Of a stretch of DNA of 64,000 nt, positions 1 through 10,554 are shown one piece after another (the stretch's first letter is position 1; each line of letters opens with the position of its first letter). A program made the position numbers and the translations under genes. Location of the stretch: NCBI GenBank assembly GCA_964017185.1, contig OZ024878.1, positions 3,100,151 through 3,164,150 on the forward strand, read 5' to 3'. This stretch comes from Rugalucina vietnamica. Lineage: Eukaryota > Mollusca > Bivalvia > Lucinida > Lucinidae. The notes under the pieces were generated by a model. It ran no database searches. It was not told where the DNA came from and saw only the letters and a list, made by a program, of their open reading frames with translations.

Positions 1-164
1 TTATGGATTCTAGTATACTAGGATACTAGTATAGTGGGATTTCTATGACCAAGCAGGTTTATCTCTGACCTTCCCATAGCAAATGCACTATATGTCAGAG
101 TTAATGCAGTAAGGTCAAAGAAATTGTACAAAAACAGAGTCAAGGTCTACTACTATTTGAATGC

Positions 165-395
165 AAGAAAACCAGTCTTCGGGGTTTCTGACCAAGTGAC
201 TTAGTCCAACATAAACTGGTCTGTATAGCCTCAGAAAACGATTAGAAAGTTGAAATTTTGGATTTAAAGAGAAGAGAAAGTATACTATCCATTTGTCGAA
301 AACAAAGGCGATGATCAGCTAGGCAGTTACTGCACAGCTGATCTGCACCTTTGTTTTCACATAGGCAAAAATCTGGTTTTCTTATGATGCGTCTC
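165..395 (-). mobile_element. Hairpin MITE family A, copy
   Basis: Family A is about 220 bp. Its ends are inverted (TGAGCCGCCTCATGAGAAAACC) and its core is a hairpin built from AAAACAAAGGCGCAGATCAGC and its complement. This copy has a diverged hairpin at 305-360. Confidence 0.7.
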
Positions 396-664
396 ATTTA
401 ACTTATTACATTAACCGATTGTCAACATATTTTGTCCAACCTTTGCAATAGAGCATCACAACATGATGTAATGAGACCATTCCTTAATTCAACTGTCATC
501 CCAGCAAGTCACACTATAGCAGAGTCAAAGTCTACTTATATTTGATTTATTACATTAACCCATTGTCAACATGATGTAATGAGACCATTCCTTAATTCAA
601 CTGTCATCCCAGCTAGTCACATGCAATGTAGAGACATACATCCTACATGCATCTTCTATGCACA

Positions 665-890
665 GTGTCAAGAGAAAACAGGATTTTAGCAAATGCAAAA
701 ACAAAGAAGCAGATCAGCTTTGAAGTAGCTGCACAGCCGATCAGCGACTTTGTTTTCCCTACACACATAGTATAATTCCTCTTTTCCTTAAATCTGAAAT
801 TTCAAGCTTCTGGCTTTCTTTTGTGACTGCACAGGCAGGTTTGTGTCAGACCTGGTCGGAAACCCAGAATACTGGTTTTCTCATGATGCT
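665..890 (+). mobile_element. Hairpin MITE family A, copy
   Basis: Hairpin at 700-756 and the family tail GTTTGTGTCAGACCTGGTCGG. Ends are diverged. Confidence 0.7.
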
Positions 891-983
891 ACTTTTTATA
901 GTGTCACAGTGGTCTCTAAACTAAAGTATACACATTTGTGCACTTGTTGAGCAAATGAAGTGCACACTACAGGTAAAGAAATG

Positions 984-1212
984 AGCCACTTCGTGGGAAA
1001 ACCAACAATGTGGTTTGGTCTGACACAAATGAGGCTGCACAGTCACAGAAGCAGGCCAGAAGCTTGAAATTTTGGATTTAAGAAGAAGAGGAAGTGCACT
1101 ATCGGTGTAGCGAAAACACAGGCGCTGATCAGCTTTGCGGTAACCGCGAAGCTGATCTGCGTCTTTCTTTTTGCATATGCAGATAGTTGGTTTTCTCACG
1201 AGGTGACTCAAA
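984..1212 (-). mobile_element. Hairpin MITE family A, copy
   Basis: Nearly complete, reverse orientation: terminal GAGCCACTTCGTGGGAAAACC and GTTGGTTTTCTCACGAGGTG, hairpin at 1110-1172. Confidence 0.8.
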
Positions 1213-1441
1213 ATTGTGCATCAAGTGCACAAAGGGTGTATATACTTTAGTTCACTGTATGTTACCTTATTCCATTGTCAATATGATGTACCCAACCATC
1301 TTCACCATAGAGTAACACAACTTGTGGAGTCCTGTATCCATCCCTAGTTACAATTGTCTTTCTGGCTAGTCTCTGACACTGTAAAGACCTACACACAGTC
1401 TGCCACAGTGTATCACCTAAAGTAAATAACAAAGTTAGTCT

Positions 1442-1690
1442 ACATTACAAAAACTTGCCCATGCAATACAGGTACATAGATTTTTTTCAGCGGTAAAAAT
1501 TGAAATTTTCCATAGAAAAATTTTTTTTAGCTCAAAACATAGATTATGGGTGCAGGTTAGAACTGCCTCGCCCAGGCGGTTCTAACGAGTGCCCACAATC
1601 TATGTTTTGGAGCAAAAATAAGAGAAATAGGTATACTCTTGCATACCCCAGTTTTACTATATACATGTAAAAGTGGGGTTTAAGAAATCA
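1442..1690 (+). mobile_element. Hairpin MITE family B, partial copy
   Basis: Family B has ends like ATTACGAAAACTTGCCCATG and a central hairpin AGAACCGCCTCGCC...GAGGCGGTTCT flanked by ACCCACAATCTATGTTTTG. Here the right end is missing. Confidence 0.7.
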
Positions 1691-1694
1691 AAGG

Positions 1695-1905
1695 CACTGA
1701 TCAGCATGAGAAATGCAAAAACAAACATGCAGATCAGCTGTGCATTAGCTCATCAGCACCTTTGTTATCACTGCAAGGATAGTACACCCCCTCATCCTCT
1801 TCAGTCCTAAATTTCAAGCTTCTAGCATTCTTCTCTGACTCTTGGATTAATATGTTTCGAGTCTGACTAACAGGCCGGTTTGTGTCAATCCTGGTCTGAT
1901 ACTCA
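1695..1905 (+). mobile_element. Hairpin MITE family A, diverged copy
   Basis: Family A hairpin remnant at 1710-1765 followed by the AAGCTTCTAGC and GGTTTGTGTCAATCCTGGTC tail. It abuts a family B copy. Confidence 0.6.
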
Positions 1906-2059
1906 GACCATTTCTTGAATTAAAGCTTAAATAATAGTTCCTGACAATACATTAAAAATATGTAATATCAAGCATATTTAAAGCATATTTACACTAGCTC
2001 TGAAAATTTTGACATAGTACCTGATATGATATACAGGTACATGTACAATGAAAACCTAC

Positions 2060-5000
2060 CAAACATTTTCCAGTCCTCTGATACAAAGGCTGTGTCTGGT
2101 AGGAGTACAAGGTCACCATGTTTCTCCCAGTGGCCAGGGATCTCGCGTCTCAGCCCCTCCCCCAGGCCCCTGCCCCTCTCCTGAAACAGCCTCATCAGAG
2201 CATCAGTCAGCAGCTTCTGTGGTGTTCTCACCAGGAGTTTCTTAGCAGTGGGGAGGCTCATCTCTTGGATATCTGGAAGAATAAAATAAAAAAAAAAATG
2301 TTAATTCTTTTTGGAATTTTCAGACTTTTGCTGTACAGTGTACACACACACACACACACACCTTTAGGCTTGATCTTGTCTGTCCTAACATGACCTTGAT
2401 ATTAAACTACAATAGAAAAATATATGCCATTTTATAAATTATAATAAAGCAAAAAAAGTGAAATCAGTTTTATGGATAATTATTGTCACTCGAAATAATT
2501 TCTTATCATGCATCTAACATGTTTTATGAGAAAAGGTAAGGCATGGCTGTGTAGTCAGGAAAGATCAATGTTTGATGCATTTATATAACAAGTTTGTTTC
2601 CAAGCTGGTATCTGTGTTGCAATGTCAACTTTTATTGTATCAGTTTTCAAACCTTCCATTCTTACTATAGAAAATCTTAATGCGCTCACTCTCAGATCAG
2701 AATGTGAACCCATTTCAGTTTACCTATATGTGCATAGATTTTCTCTCTAACCAGATCCAAGAGCCTGTCAGGATCATAATGCTGTGTTGTTATGGGAATG
2801 GCAGCCAAGCTGGTTCCCTCAATGGCCATCAGTCTACGAGTACCATCCCAGCTGTTCAGCTCTTTCAAGACTTTCCTGTGAGAGAGAAGAACTTACAGTT
2901 GTTTACATTAATAGGAATACCATAAAGAGAAGCAGATCAGCTACAAAACCAGTCAACCATAGAATATCAACATTATTTTGTAGGTGTTATAAATGCCAAA
3001 ACATAAAACACAGCAGTACAGTATGTACTTTTGTTGACAAAAAATAACATTCTATTTCTGATCATCATCTCAGTTCTGGCTTTTTCATCACCTCAATGAG
3101 GAAAAAAGCCAATGAGAAGGACCAGTATTTTACTGAAAGAAGAAGATAGTCATTTCAGTTGTGTAAGGCTGTTTTCTGGTAAACAGGATATTTTACCTCT
3201 TTTAAGGATGTTCGCTGCTAACATTTGACATTTCGGAACTTCCGGTTTTTCTTTTCTTGAATATCTCGTAAACGGTTGCAGATATTTTCCTAATATTTTA
3301 TATTTGGATACATATTGATGATATGCATTGAATGAGCCATAAAAATTGTCAATCTAAGAAACTTCATTTTTTCACCCCATTTTCTGCAACTTTTCAGAAA
3401 ATTTTAGTTAACAATAAAATTTAGGGGGTAGGGTAGATTAAACTTGAATATTACACATCTTCAAATTAATTGCACTAGTTCGATGTTAATTTTAGCAGCA
3501 ATATATGTGTACATGGTCTTCTAAGTCATTCGTTGTGTCTTTGGTGCGCTGGTTTTAAAATTTTAGGTGGTTTTATGAAATGGGCTTTTAGAAACAAAAC
3601 AGCCAAAGAAAGGCTGAAAATGGCGATTTTCAAGTTGTTGGCTCTCTCTTATATGCTCACTACCCTATATATTTCTTTCTTTTATTCGAACAACATTACC
3701 AAGTTCTATGTTGTGTGAAAATACAAGAAAAAGTTTGAATCAACAAATATGGTTTTGGCACATTTAAAAATATTGATTTTTTCCGACTTTTCAAGTATGG
3801 GGGTAGGGTTGGAAAAGGAATCGTAAAATTTTGTCATCCACTTCAAGTTGCAAATTTTTCTATGTTTTTGGTCAAAAATAGTCTGCGTTACATAAATATT
3901 ATGACTTTTGAAAGCATTCTAAGTGTACTTTTGTTCAAGACAGGTATGTTTCAAAGAATTAAAAATTAAATTAATTTTACCAAATTTAAAACATGGTGCT
4001 CAGAGGTCTCATTCAGAGGCTTGTAGCTTGAAAAAATGCACACTACCCTATATTTATTTTGTTTTCAAATGTCTTGTGTTGTATTTTGGAATCAAAAAAG
4101 AGTGGTTAGAAAAAAAGTTTGAATACTTTTTCATTGGCAGCGAACATCCTTAAGGATGTTCGCTGCTAACATTTGACATTTCGGAACTTCCGGTTTTTCT
4201 TTTCTTGAATATCTCGTAAACGGTTGCAGATATTTTCCTAATATTTTATATTTGGATACATATTGATAATACGTATTGAACGAGCCATGAAAATTGTCAA
4301 TCTAAGAAACTTCATTTTTTCACCCCATTTTCTGCAACTTTGTAGAAAAATTTTGTTGTCAGTAAAATTTAGGGGGTAGGGTAGATTAATCTTCAAATTA
4401 ATTGCACTAGTTCGATGTTTATTTTAGCTGCAGTATATGTGTACATTGTCTTCTTAGTCAGTCTTTGTGTCGTTGGTGTGCTGGTTTTAAAATTTAAGGT
4501 GGTTTTATGAAATGGTCTTTTAGAAACAAAACAGCCGAAAAAAGGCTGAAAATGGCGATTTTCGGGCTGTTGGTTCTCTCTTATATGCTCACTACCCTAT
4601 ATATTTCTTTCTTTTATTCGAACAATATTACCAAGTTCTATGTTGTGTGAAAATACAAGAAAAAGTTTGAATCAACAAATATGGGTTTGGTACATTTCAA
4701 AATATTGATTTTTTCCGACTTTTCAAGTATGGGGGTAGGGTTGGAAAAGGAATCGTAAAATTTTGTCATCCACTCCAAGTTGCAAATTTTTCAATGCTTT
4801 TGGTCCAAAATTGTCTGCGCTACGTAAATATTATGACTTTTGAAAGCATTCTAGGTGTATTTTTGTTCAAGACAGGTATGTTTCAAAGAATTAAAAATTA
4901 AATTAATTTTACCAAATTTAAGACATGGTGCTCAGAGGTCTCATGCAGAGGCCTGTAGCTTGAAAAAATGCACACTACCCTATATTTATTTTGTTTTCAA

Positions 5001-5269
5001 ATGTCTTGTGTTGTATTTTGGAATCAAAAAAGAGTGGTTAGAAAAAAAGTTTGAATACTTTTTCATTGGCAGCGAACATCCTTAAAAGCTGTTCTTGTGT
5101 AAATGCAAATGTAAATGCTGAAGATCTGGATAAATTTCATTTTGAAAACATTTTATTTGTTAACTCTATCGTGGAGTAATCATAAGCAAGTTTAACTTTT
5201 TTTTCCCTACTAAACATACTTTCCTTTCTGAGCATCAACAGCGGGAAGAACGATACAATTTTTTTCCAT
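2060..5269 (-). CDS. TYW2: TYW2, tRNA wybutosine-synthesising protein 2, 5' exons (partial)
   Basis: TYW2 transfers the aminocarboxypropyl group of S-adenosylmethionine to the tricyclic base at position 37 of tRNA-Phe during wybutosine synthesis. Three minus-strand exons join in frame: 5269-5220 (starts MEKNCIVLP), 2875-2724 and 2272-2060, giving about 138 residues. Exon 1 uses a GTATGT donor; exon junction phases are 2, 1 and 1. Recognisable pieces are VLKELNSWDGTRR followed by IPITTQHYDPDRLLDLVRE, then the hallmark EIPGHWEKHGDLVLLP segment that precedes the methyltransferase-like core. The catalytic Rossmann domain lies beyond the left edge, since positions 1-2059 hold only intronic repeats. 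Intron 1 carries two tandem TTAA elements. The family call comes from remembered motif order; exon 1 is the least certain part because it is short. Confidence 0.82.
3206..4149 (+). mobile_element. TTAA-flanked TIR element, copy 1
   Basis: 944 bp bounded by inverted ends GGATGTTCGCTGC and GCAGCGAACATCC, with TTAA directly outside each. TTAA duplications are typical of piggyBac-type transposition. No transposase. It lies in TYW2 intron 1 in tandem with copy 2. Confidence 0.85.
4154..5081 (+). mobile_element. TTAA-flanked TIR element, copy 2
   Basis: 928 bp, same ends and orientation as copy 1 and highly similar throughout, with a short deletion near 4385. It shares the single TTAA at 4150-4153 with copy 1 and ends at TTAA 5082-5085. 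Confidence 0.85.
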
Positions 5270-5468
5270 GATGCGATTCTACTTTCGGTTTGTACTGTAG
5301 CACCGGTTCAGCTGCGACACCGGCCTAACTAAACACCGAAGATAAAAGTCGGTACACTCTAATTCCCGGAAAATCCTACTTTCATTTTCACAACTTCTAT
5401 TAAATTTACATGTAAACGCGGAAGTGGTTCTGCCTCTCTGATTGTGTGTCACAGAACAAGAAGGAAGG
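5270..5468. promoter_or_regulatory. Possible shared divergent promoter of TYW2 and the Kelch gene
   Basis: About 200 bp separate the TYW2 start codon (minus) from a good donor site at 5468 (GAAG|GTAAGAA, plus). That donor could end a 5' untranslated exon spliced to 7622, just upstream of the Kelch start codon. No TATA box was seen. The arrangement is inferred from head-to-head gene order and the orphan donor. Confidence 0.3.
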
Positions 5469-5527
5469 TAAGAATTATAATCATTATTTTGCTTGTTTGA
5501 CTCAACTCATTCAATCTCCTAATTTAG

Positions 5528-5650
5528 CGTCTTGCGGGTGTGTCAGGTGGTTTTTCTCGGGGTTCTCCCGTTTTCGCCCCACCTACCGATTGGCCCGTCT
5601 ATTATGAGCAGAAATAATCTTGAAAGGGACGTTAAACTGAATAAAAAATA
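5528..5650 (+). mobile_element. 5'-truncated tRNA-derived SINE
   Basis: Matches the body of the full SINE at 14721 from GCTTGCGGGTGTG through GAAAGGGACGTTAAACTG, without the tRNA head. Confidence 0.75.
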
Positions 5651-6064
5651 CTAATTTGGCGTGTCACCAGTAAACCACTTGGCGACCCAGCGCTATATCA
5701 AAAACAAAGACAATAAACAAGTAAAAAACGTACATGTAGTTTACAAACAGGTCACAAAAATTTGTGACGGTTTTTCAGGAATGCTTCAACTGTATTACAA
5801 ATGTTATGCGACAGTCTGCATGCATGCTTCGTCTGCATGGTTGACAACAGTTACTGACTATGCTGCCGGTGGGTCGGGCGTCAGACTCTATGATGGCCCC
5901 GACTTAAAGACCCATTGTTTCCATGTCTATTGAGGTGTATTGTTTTGCTCTGGATTTCAATGTTGTTTGGCGCACATGGATCTCCATCGTCAGGCAGCTT
6001 ATTGTATCTGTGAGCCCTCGTTTTTGATTCATCTTGTTGGTTATTTTTCCATGATGATTCATTG

Positions 6065-6500
6065 ACTAGTTAGAGATTCGCCACTAGGACCGAACAACTA
6101 ACTAAATGTTGTGAACCACTGCAGAAACTAAGGCCTGTAAAACTAGTTTAAGCACCCTCTTCCCTTCCAGTATTTTTATTACTGATCGTTCCAAGGCGAT
6201 ACTTTTGTAGTGGTTCTAATTGTTTTATGTTATGGCGTTTGATTTATGTGCTATTTGCTCATTATGTGCGTTTTCATATTCTTAGTTAAGTTTTGGGTAA
6301 TTGAGTGGCCGCCTATTTGGAAATAGCCGCTCACTCGACTTACGATTGTTTATCGGTATAAGTACCCTAGTGCTATTTTAGTTCTTTTCCCACCTCGGTT
6401 TTTGAAGTGGGAATTTCTTTCTGATTGTGCCATTTCCCGATCACTGTCTACTTTTATTTTCACTAAGTTGACCATGAACCTGCTCGAATTGTAATTACAC
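6065..6500 (+). repeat. Dispersed repeat family C
   Basis: Shares with copies at 31.9, 37, 43.2 and 47.4 kb the blocks ACTGATCGTTCCAAG, GAGTGGCCGCCTATT, AGCCGCTCACTCG and CCCACCTCGG. About 420 bp when complete; non-coding and unclassified. Confidence 0.7.
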
Positions 6501-6532
6501 ACTGTCTAGTTTCCGAAGTTGTAGCTTTCGTT

Positions 6533-6720
6533 CTCATTACGAAAACTTGCCCATACAATAAACAGAGATTTTTCTCAGCCATAAACGATGAAAATTTCAA
6601 TGGAAAGATTTTGATATGTTTATAAATGTGCCCAAAGCATTGATTTTCTTTCTGATTGCGCCATTTCCTGATTATTGCCTACTTGTACCTTTCCACACCA
6701 CGGTGTTCCATTTTCGGACG
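6533..6720 (+). repeat. Fused pieces of repeat families B and C
   Basis: A family B end (ACGAAAACTTGCCCATACAA) breaks off near 6615 and is followed by the family C segment TTTCTGATTGCGCCATTTCC. Confidence 0.5.
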
Positions 6721-7375
6721 TCAGTCCTCTCGGAAAGCAATATCGGAGAGCAACGGAGGTGTTGGCACTTTGGGGAATTTGAACTTAGCCATTGCACATC
6801 CATGTACTTGTCGGGAACACGGGGTGCACATTAAGTGCTCAAAGGGTGTCAGCTTGCATTAACTTTTAGTACGTATATGAATAAGGCATTCAGAAGATTT
6901 GCATTTTTAATACCTATATAACACAAGGGAAATAATGACAGCGGTTACTTGACTTAGAAAAAAAAAGCTTTTATCCTTGCTTCTTTTCTTTTCATACTAA
7001 ATCATTTATTCTATTGTGCTTCAGGGATTTTAGTATGTCTTAAGGGGCGTTCATCTGTCCCATTTTCAATGCAGAATATCAAAATATCCTACTTTTTCCA
7101 GTTTCCACAACAAAGTTCCAAGTCAAAAAATTGGCCTCTGTATTTATTGCAATAGTTTCAGTTCTTTCATTGGTGACATGCTCTATTGCTATAAAAAAAA
7201 ACAAAAAGCAAATTCTGCTGTAATTAATTTAATAAAAGACAGTTCCCGAAATCACAAAATAACTATTTCCCAATTAAATGCTTAAAGCCATCAAAGGGCC
7301 ATAGGGCTCCCTTCCCAAAAGTGCTGAAAAATTCCTTGCGGCTTCAAGCGGCAATACCATTCTAAAAATTAAAAA

Positions 7376-7608
7376 TTGAACCGCCGCATGGGAAAACCAA
7401 CAATCTGCATAGGCGAAAACAAAGGCGCAGATCAGCTTCGCAGTAACTGCGAAGCTGATCAGCGCCTTTGTTTTCGCTAGTACAATTCATCTTCTTTCTA
7501 AATCCAAAATTTACAGCCTCTAACCATCTTCTGTGACTGTACAGCCCGGTTTGTGTCGGACCTGGTCGGAACCCAAATTGTTGGTTTTCGCACGCACAGG
7601 CTCAATTC
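7376..7608 (+). mobile_element. Hairpin MITE family A, near-complete copy
   Basis: Ends ATTGAACCGCCGCATGGGAAAACC and TTTTCGCACGCACAGGCTCAAT; strong hairpin at 7413-7475. It ends about 12 bp before the acceptor at 7620-7621 of the Kelch gene. Confidence 0.85.
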
Positions 7609-7639
7609 GTTTTTTTTCTAGGACTCTACCTAAGTCTCC

Positions 7640-9958
7640 ATGGCTTGTAACAACGCAGACTATCATTCAGAATTCCATCAACGTTTGAATGACCTCCGAA
7701 AGATTCAAGTTTTCACAGATGTCAAAGTCAAAACAGCAGATCAAGGATCGTTTGATTGTCACAAGATTGTGCTTTCTGCGATCTCGCCATATTTTGAGAC
7801 AATGCTTCAAGCAAATATGCTAGTAAGTATAGTGTAGAATAAAGAAACTGTTTGATTACACAATAATTTAAATACATCGTCATCATCTTCCTCTTCATCA
7901 TCATCATCCAATGACAGATTTTAATGTAACTAAATTCAAAGACAGAAAAGAACAGAAACGAATGTTTCCTTACGTTTCAAGTCTTTGTTTGAATTGATGT
8001 TTAATATCTCGGTCAACAGGGACGATGCCTCCAAATAATGGGACTTTTTCCCAAAACTAGGATGTCATGACATCAAAAAAATGCTTCAGATATAACCACC
8101 CCACTAAACCAATAAGGCTTATATGTATGGGTGGTTTGACTTGAACCACTTTTCCTGGGCATGCTCGGACGTGAGCGAATGACCAGAAGCCAGATGATTA
8201 GTCAGTAGCTTAGAAGCTATGCCAGGCGATACAAGCAGCCCATCTATTTCTTTAAGCCCCAATGGACGGGGGCCCATCGTTTCAAGTATTTTAAGTTGCT
8301 TTGATAGCACCTACATATCACAATTACTTGTCTTGACCACCAATATATTAACTAGTGGTGCACAATTAGCTGTTAGTTTTGTATTTCAGGAAGCTGCGAC
8401 TGGAGAGATCCAACTGACGTTTGACGAAGAAACGGTCGCGACAGTCTTGGAGTACATATATACGGGGAAGCAGATTCTCTCAAGGACGAATGTATTGCAC
8501 GTGTATCAGGCTGCACACATGCTGCAGATATCTCCCTTAATCACAATGTGTGAAAAGTACTTGAAGACAGAAATGAGCAAGGAGAATTGCCTCGGGATTT
8601 GGAAGATATCCAAGCTGTTAGGAAGGTCTGATATGGCGGGAGTTGCGCAGACGATAGTACTGAAGAGTTTTGCTGAAATTTGCTCAGTTGAAGCGTTTGA
8701 ACAGGCGGACGTCAACATTGAAGATCTGAAGATTTTATTGGTCGACCCTTTTCTGAATTGCAGTCCGACAGTAAAGTGCAATGCTGCAGTAATATGGCTG
8801 GCGTTACAAGAGGACGTTGATCAAGACTTGATCGTCGAGTTGTTTCTGTACCTGTTGAAATCGTGTGGAGTAAGTGCAGACACGTTTCATGAAAGTTTGG
8901 ACGAAAGCAACACTGCCCTTTGGAGCCAGTTGCCGGCATCCGAAGCCACGAGGCTTAGGATTACATTTCAAGAGGTATTGCAGCGAATGACGTCAGCAAT
9001 GCCATCGGCACATTCGGAGTCACTCCAGGCTCGACATGATGAAGGGTTTGTTGTGATTGGGGGCAACGAAATGAGGTCGAATACTTTCATGATGACGCTT
9101 AACTTGCGTGACCATAAATGGTACGCGCTGGAGCAACTTCCGGAAGACCCCGGATTTTACTTTGCCGTCTGTTGCAGTGGAACTAGTTTGTTCCTGACAG
9201 GTGGTTCAAAACGAAAGGAACAGTTTCTGCAATATGATATCAATAAAAATGCTTGGAACAGGCTACCCAACCTACCAATCGGAAGAGAGGGGCATGGAAT
9301 GGTTGGCTTTGACAGCGCCATCTACATGTTTGGAGGAAAGACAAGTCCGCCATCTTGCAAGTCCTACGTTGAAATGTTCGTCCCAGACGACAGATCGTGG
9401 AGGAAGGTTGGCGAGATGGCAAAACCCGTTTATTCTCCAAGCTACTGTGTGCTTGAAAACAGGATCTACATTTTTGGCGGAAGCATGATTGGTGAGACGG
9501 CGCCATCTGATTGGGCGCAGTATTACGACACGCGCGACAACCTGAGCGGGAACCTTGATTTCAAGCTCCCATTCAGATCGAAAGCGTCAACCTTGCTAGC
9601 TGTTGCGGGACCCAGTGCCATATACTTAGTATACAAAGGAGATATCTACATGCTAATTCCCAAGAAACGTGCTGAGAAAGTACAGTGTCGCACAGCTGGT
9701 CCACAGAAGGGTGCTGGAGCGGTGCGTTATGGCGATAAAATTCTTCTTATCGGAGGAGAGGATGACAGCTTCCGTATTCTGGACACAATTGTTCTATTTG
9801 ACCCCGTGACAAGCGATGCCACGGCATTGCCTGCGAAAACACCGTGGTCCCTATCGGCGTTTCATTTTGCAAAGATAAAGATACCAACTGCTCTTGTACA
9901 CGGATTGAAGGAGGTTAGCCCTACAGATGGCGCTTTACTCGCAATCGGATATCACTAG
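7640..9958 (+). CDS. Kelch-like (BTB-BACK-Kelch) protein, complete coding region
   Basis: KLHL-type proteins usually act as substrate adaptors for cullin-3 ubiquitin ligases: BTB binds CUL3 and the Kelch propeller binds the target. Exon 7640-7822 encodes the first 61 residues of BTB (VFTDVKVKTADQGSFDCHKIVLS, then SPYFETML) and ends at a GTAAGT donor. Exon 8390-9958 follows a TTTGTATTTCAG acceptor, in phase 0, and continues BTB with EAATGEIQLTFDEETVATVLEYIYTG. The product is 583 residues: BTB about 15-125, BACK about 130-235, then Kelch blades with repeated GG pairs (VVIGG, LFLTGG, YMFGG, IYIFGG, LLIGG). The open frame upstream to 8219 is intron, not protein. A 5' untranslated exon starts at 7622 after an acceptor. 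It converges with the P450 gene. The KLHL number cannot be assigned. Confidence 0.94.
7985..8290 (-). repeat. SINE-like dispersed repeat family E
   Basis: Reverse copy of a repeat also at 21005 and 31370, recognised by CTGAGCCTGCCCAGGAAAAG, CTTGTTGGATGTCAT and a tail ending in CAATTCAAACAAA. It fills most of the Kelch gene intron. Confidence 0.6.
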
Positions 9959-9979
9959 GACCAAAACAGTAAAATCTAT

Positions 9980-10198
9980 CATTACGAAAACTTGCCTTTA
10001 TAATATTCAGAGATTTTTTTTTTTAGTTTCACAAAAAGAAATTCAGTAGAATTTTATTTATATTTTTCTTATTTCTGCGCAAAACATACATGTAGATTGT
10101 GGGTACTCGTTAGAACCGCCTATCAAAACTTTTCTACGGAAAATCTTCAATATTTACAACTTTTTGTAATACATGGGCATGCTTTCGTAATGAAACAA
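9980..10198 (-). mobile_element. Hairpin MITE family B, copy
   Basis: Ends TTACGAAAACTTGCC and GGGCATGCTTTCGTAAT are inverted. The central hairpin has lost one arm. Confidence 0.65.
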
Positions 10199-10389
10199 TT
10201 TGGCAACCATTGAACCTTGCTTGTATACTGAATGTGGCATATTCGTGTCATGAGCGGGACATGTTTCCATTAAAATTGGCCGCAGATGATCTTTGCAACA
10301 ATTTGCATAGATCTATAAATGAATTGATAAAGAAAGACTTAGTAGTTGATGAGGTAATGAGTTGAGCACTTGTTTAGTCTTTATGCTGC

Positions 10390-10395
10390 TTTATT
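10390..10395 (-). terminator. Possible poly(A) signal of the P450 gene
   Basis: AATAAA on the minus strand about 160 bp beyond the P450 stop codon. Position fits a 3' end, but the sequence here is AT-rich and could match by chance. Confidence 0.35.
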
Positions 10396-10554
10396 CTATT
10401 TTATTTTCTTCTTCTTCTTCACCTTAATTTCGACGTTCTTCAGGTAGGCGAATACACTATCCATTAGACTACCGCAACCGGTATCAAAAGGGAATGTCGG
10501 AGAAAAATGAAATGAAATTTTTAGTTCAAGATTTTAATACAGTGAGATAACTAC

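Noticed and set aside
3923-5085. Two near-identical 76-codon frames
   Set aside because: They are duplicated because the TTAA element is duplicated; no start context, and the ends coincide with the element's TIR.
8219-8389. N-terminal extension of the Kelch frame
   Set aside because: It is intron: BTB continues correctly only from the acceptor at 8389, and the upstream frame overlaps a dispersed repeat.
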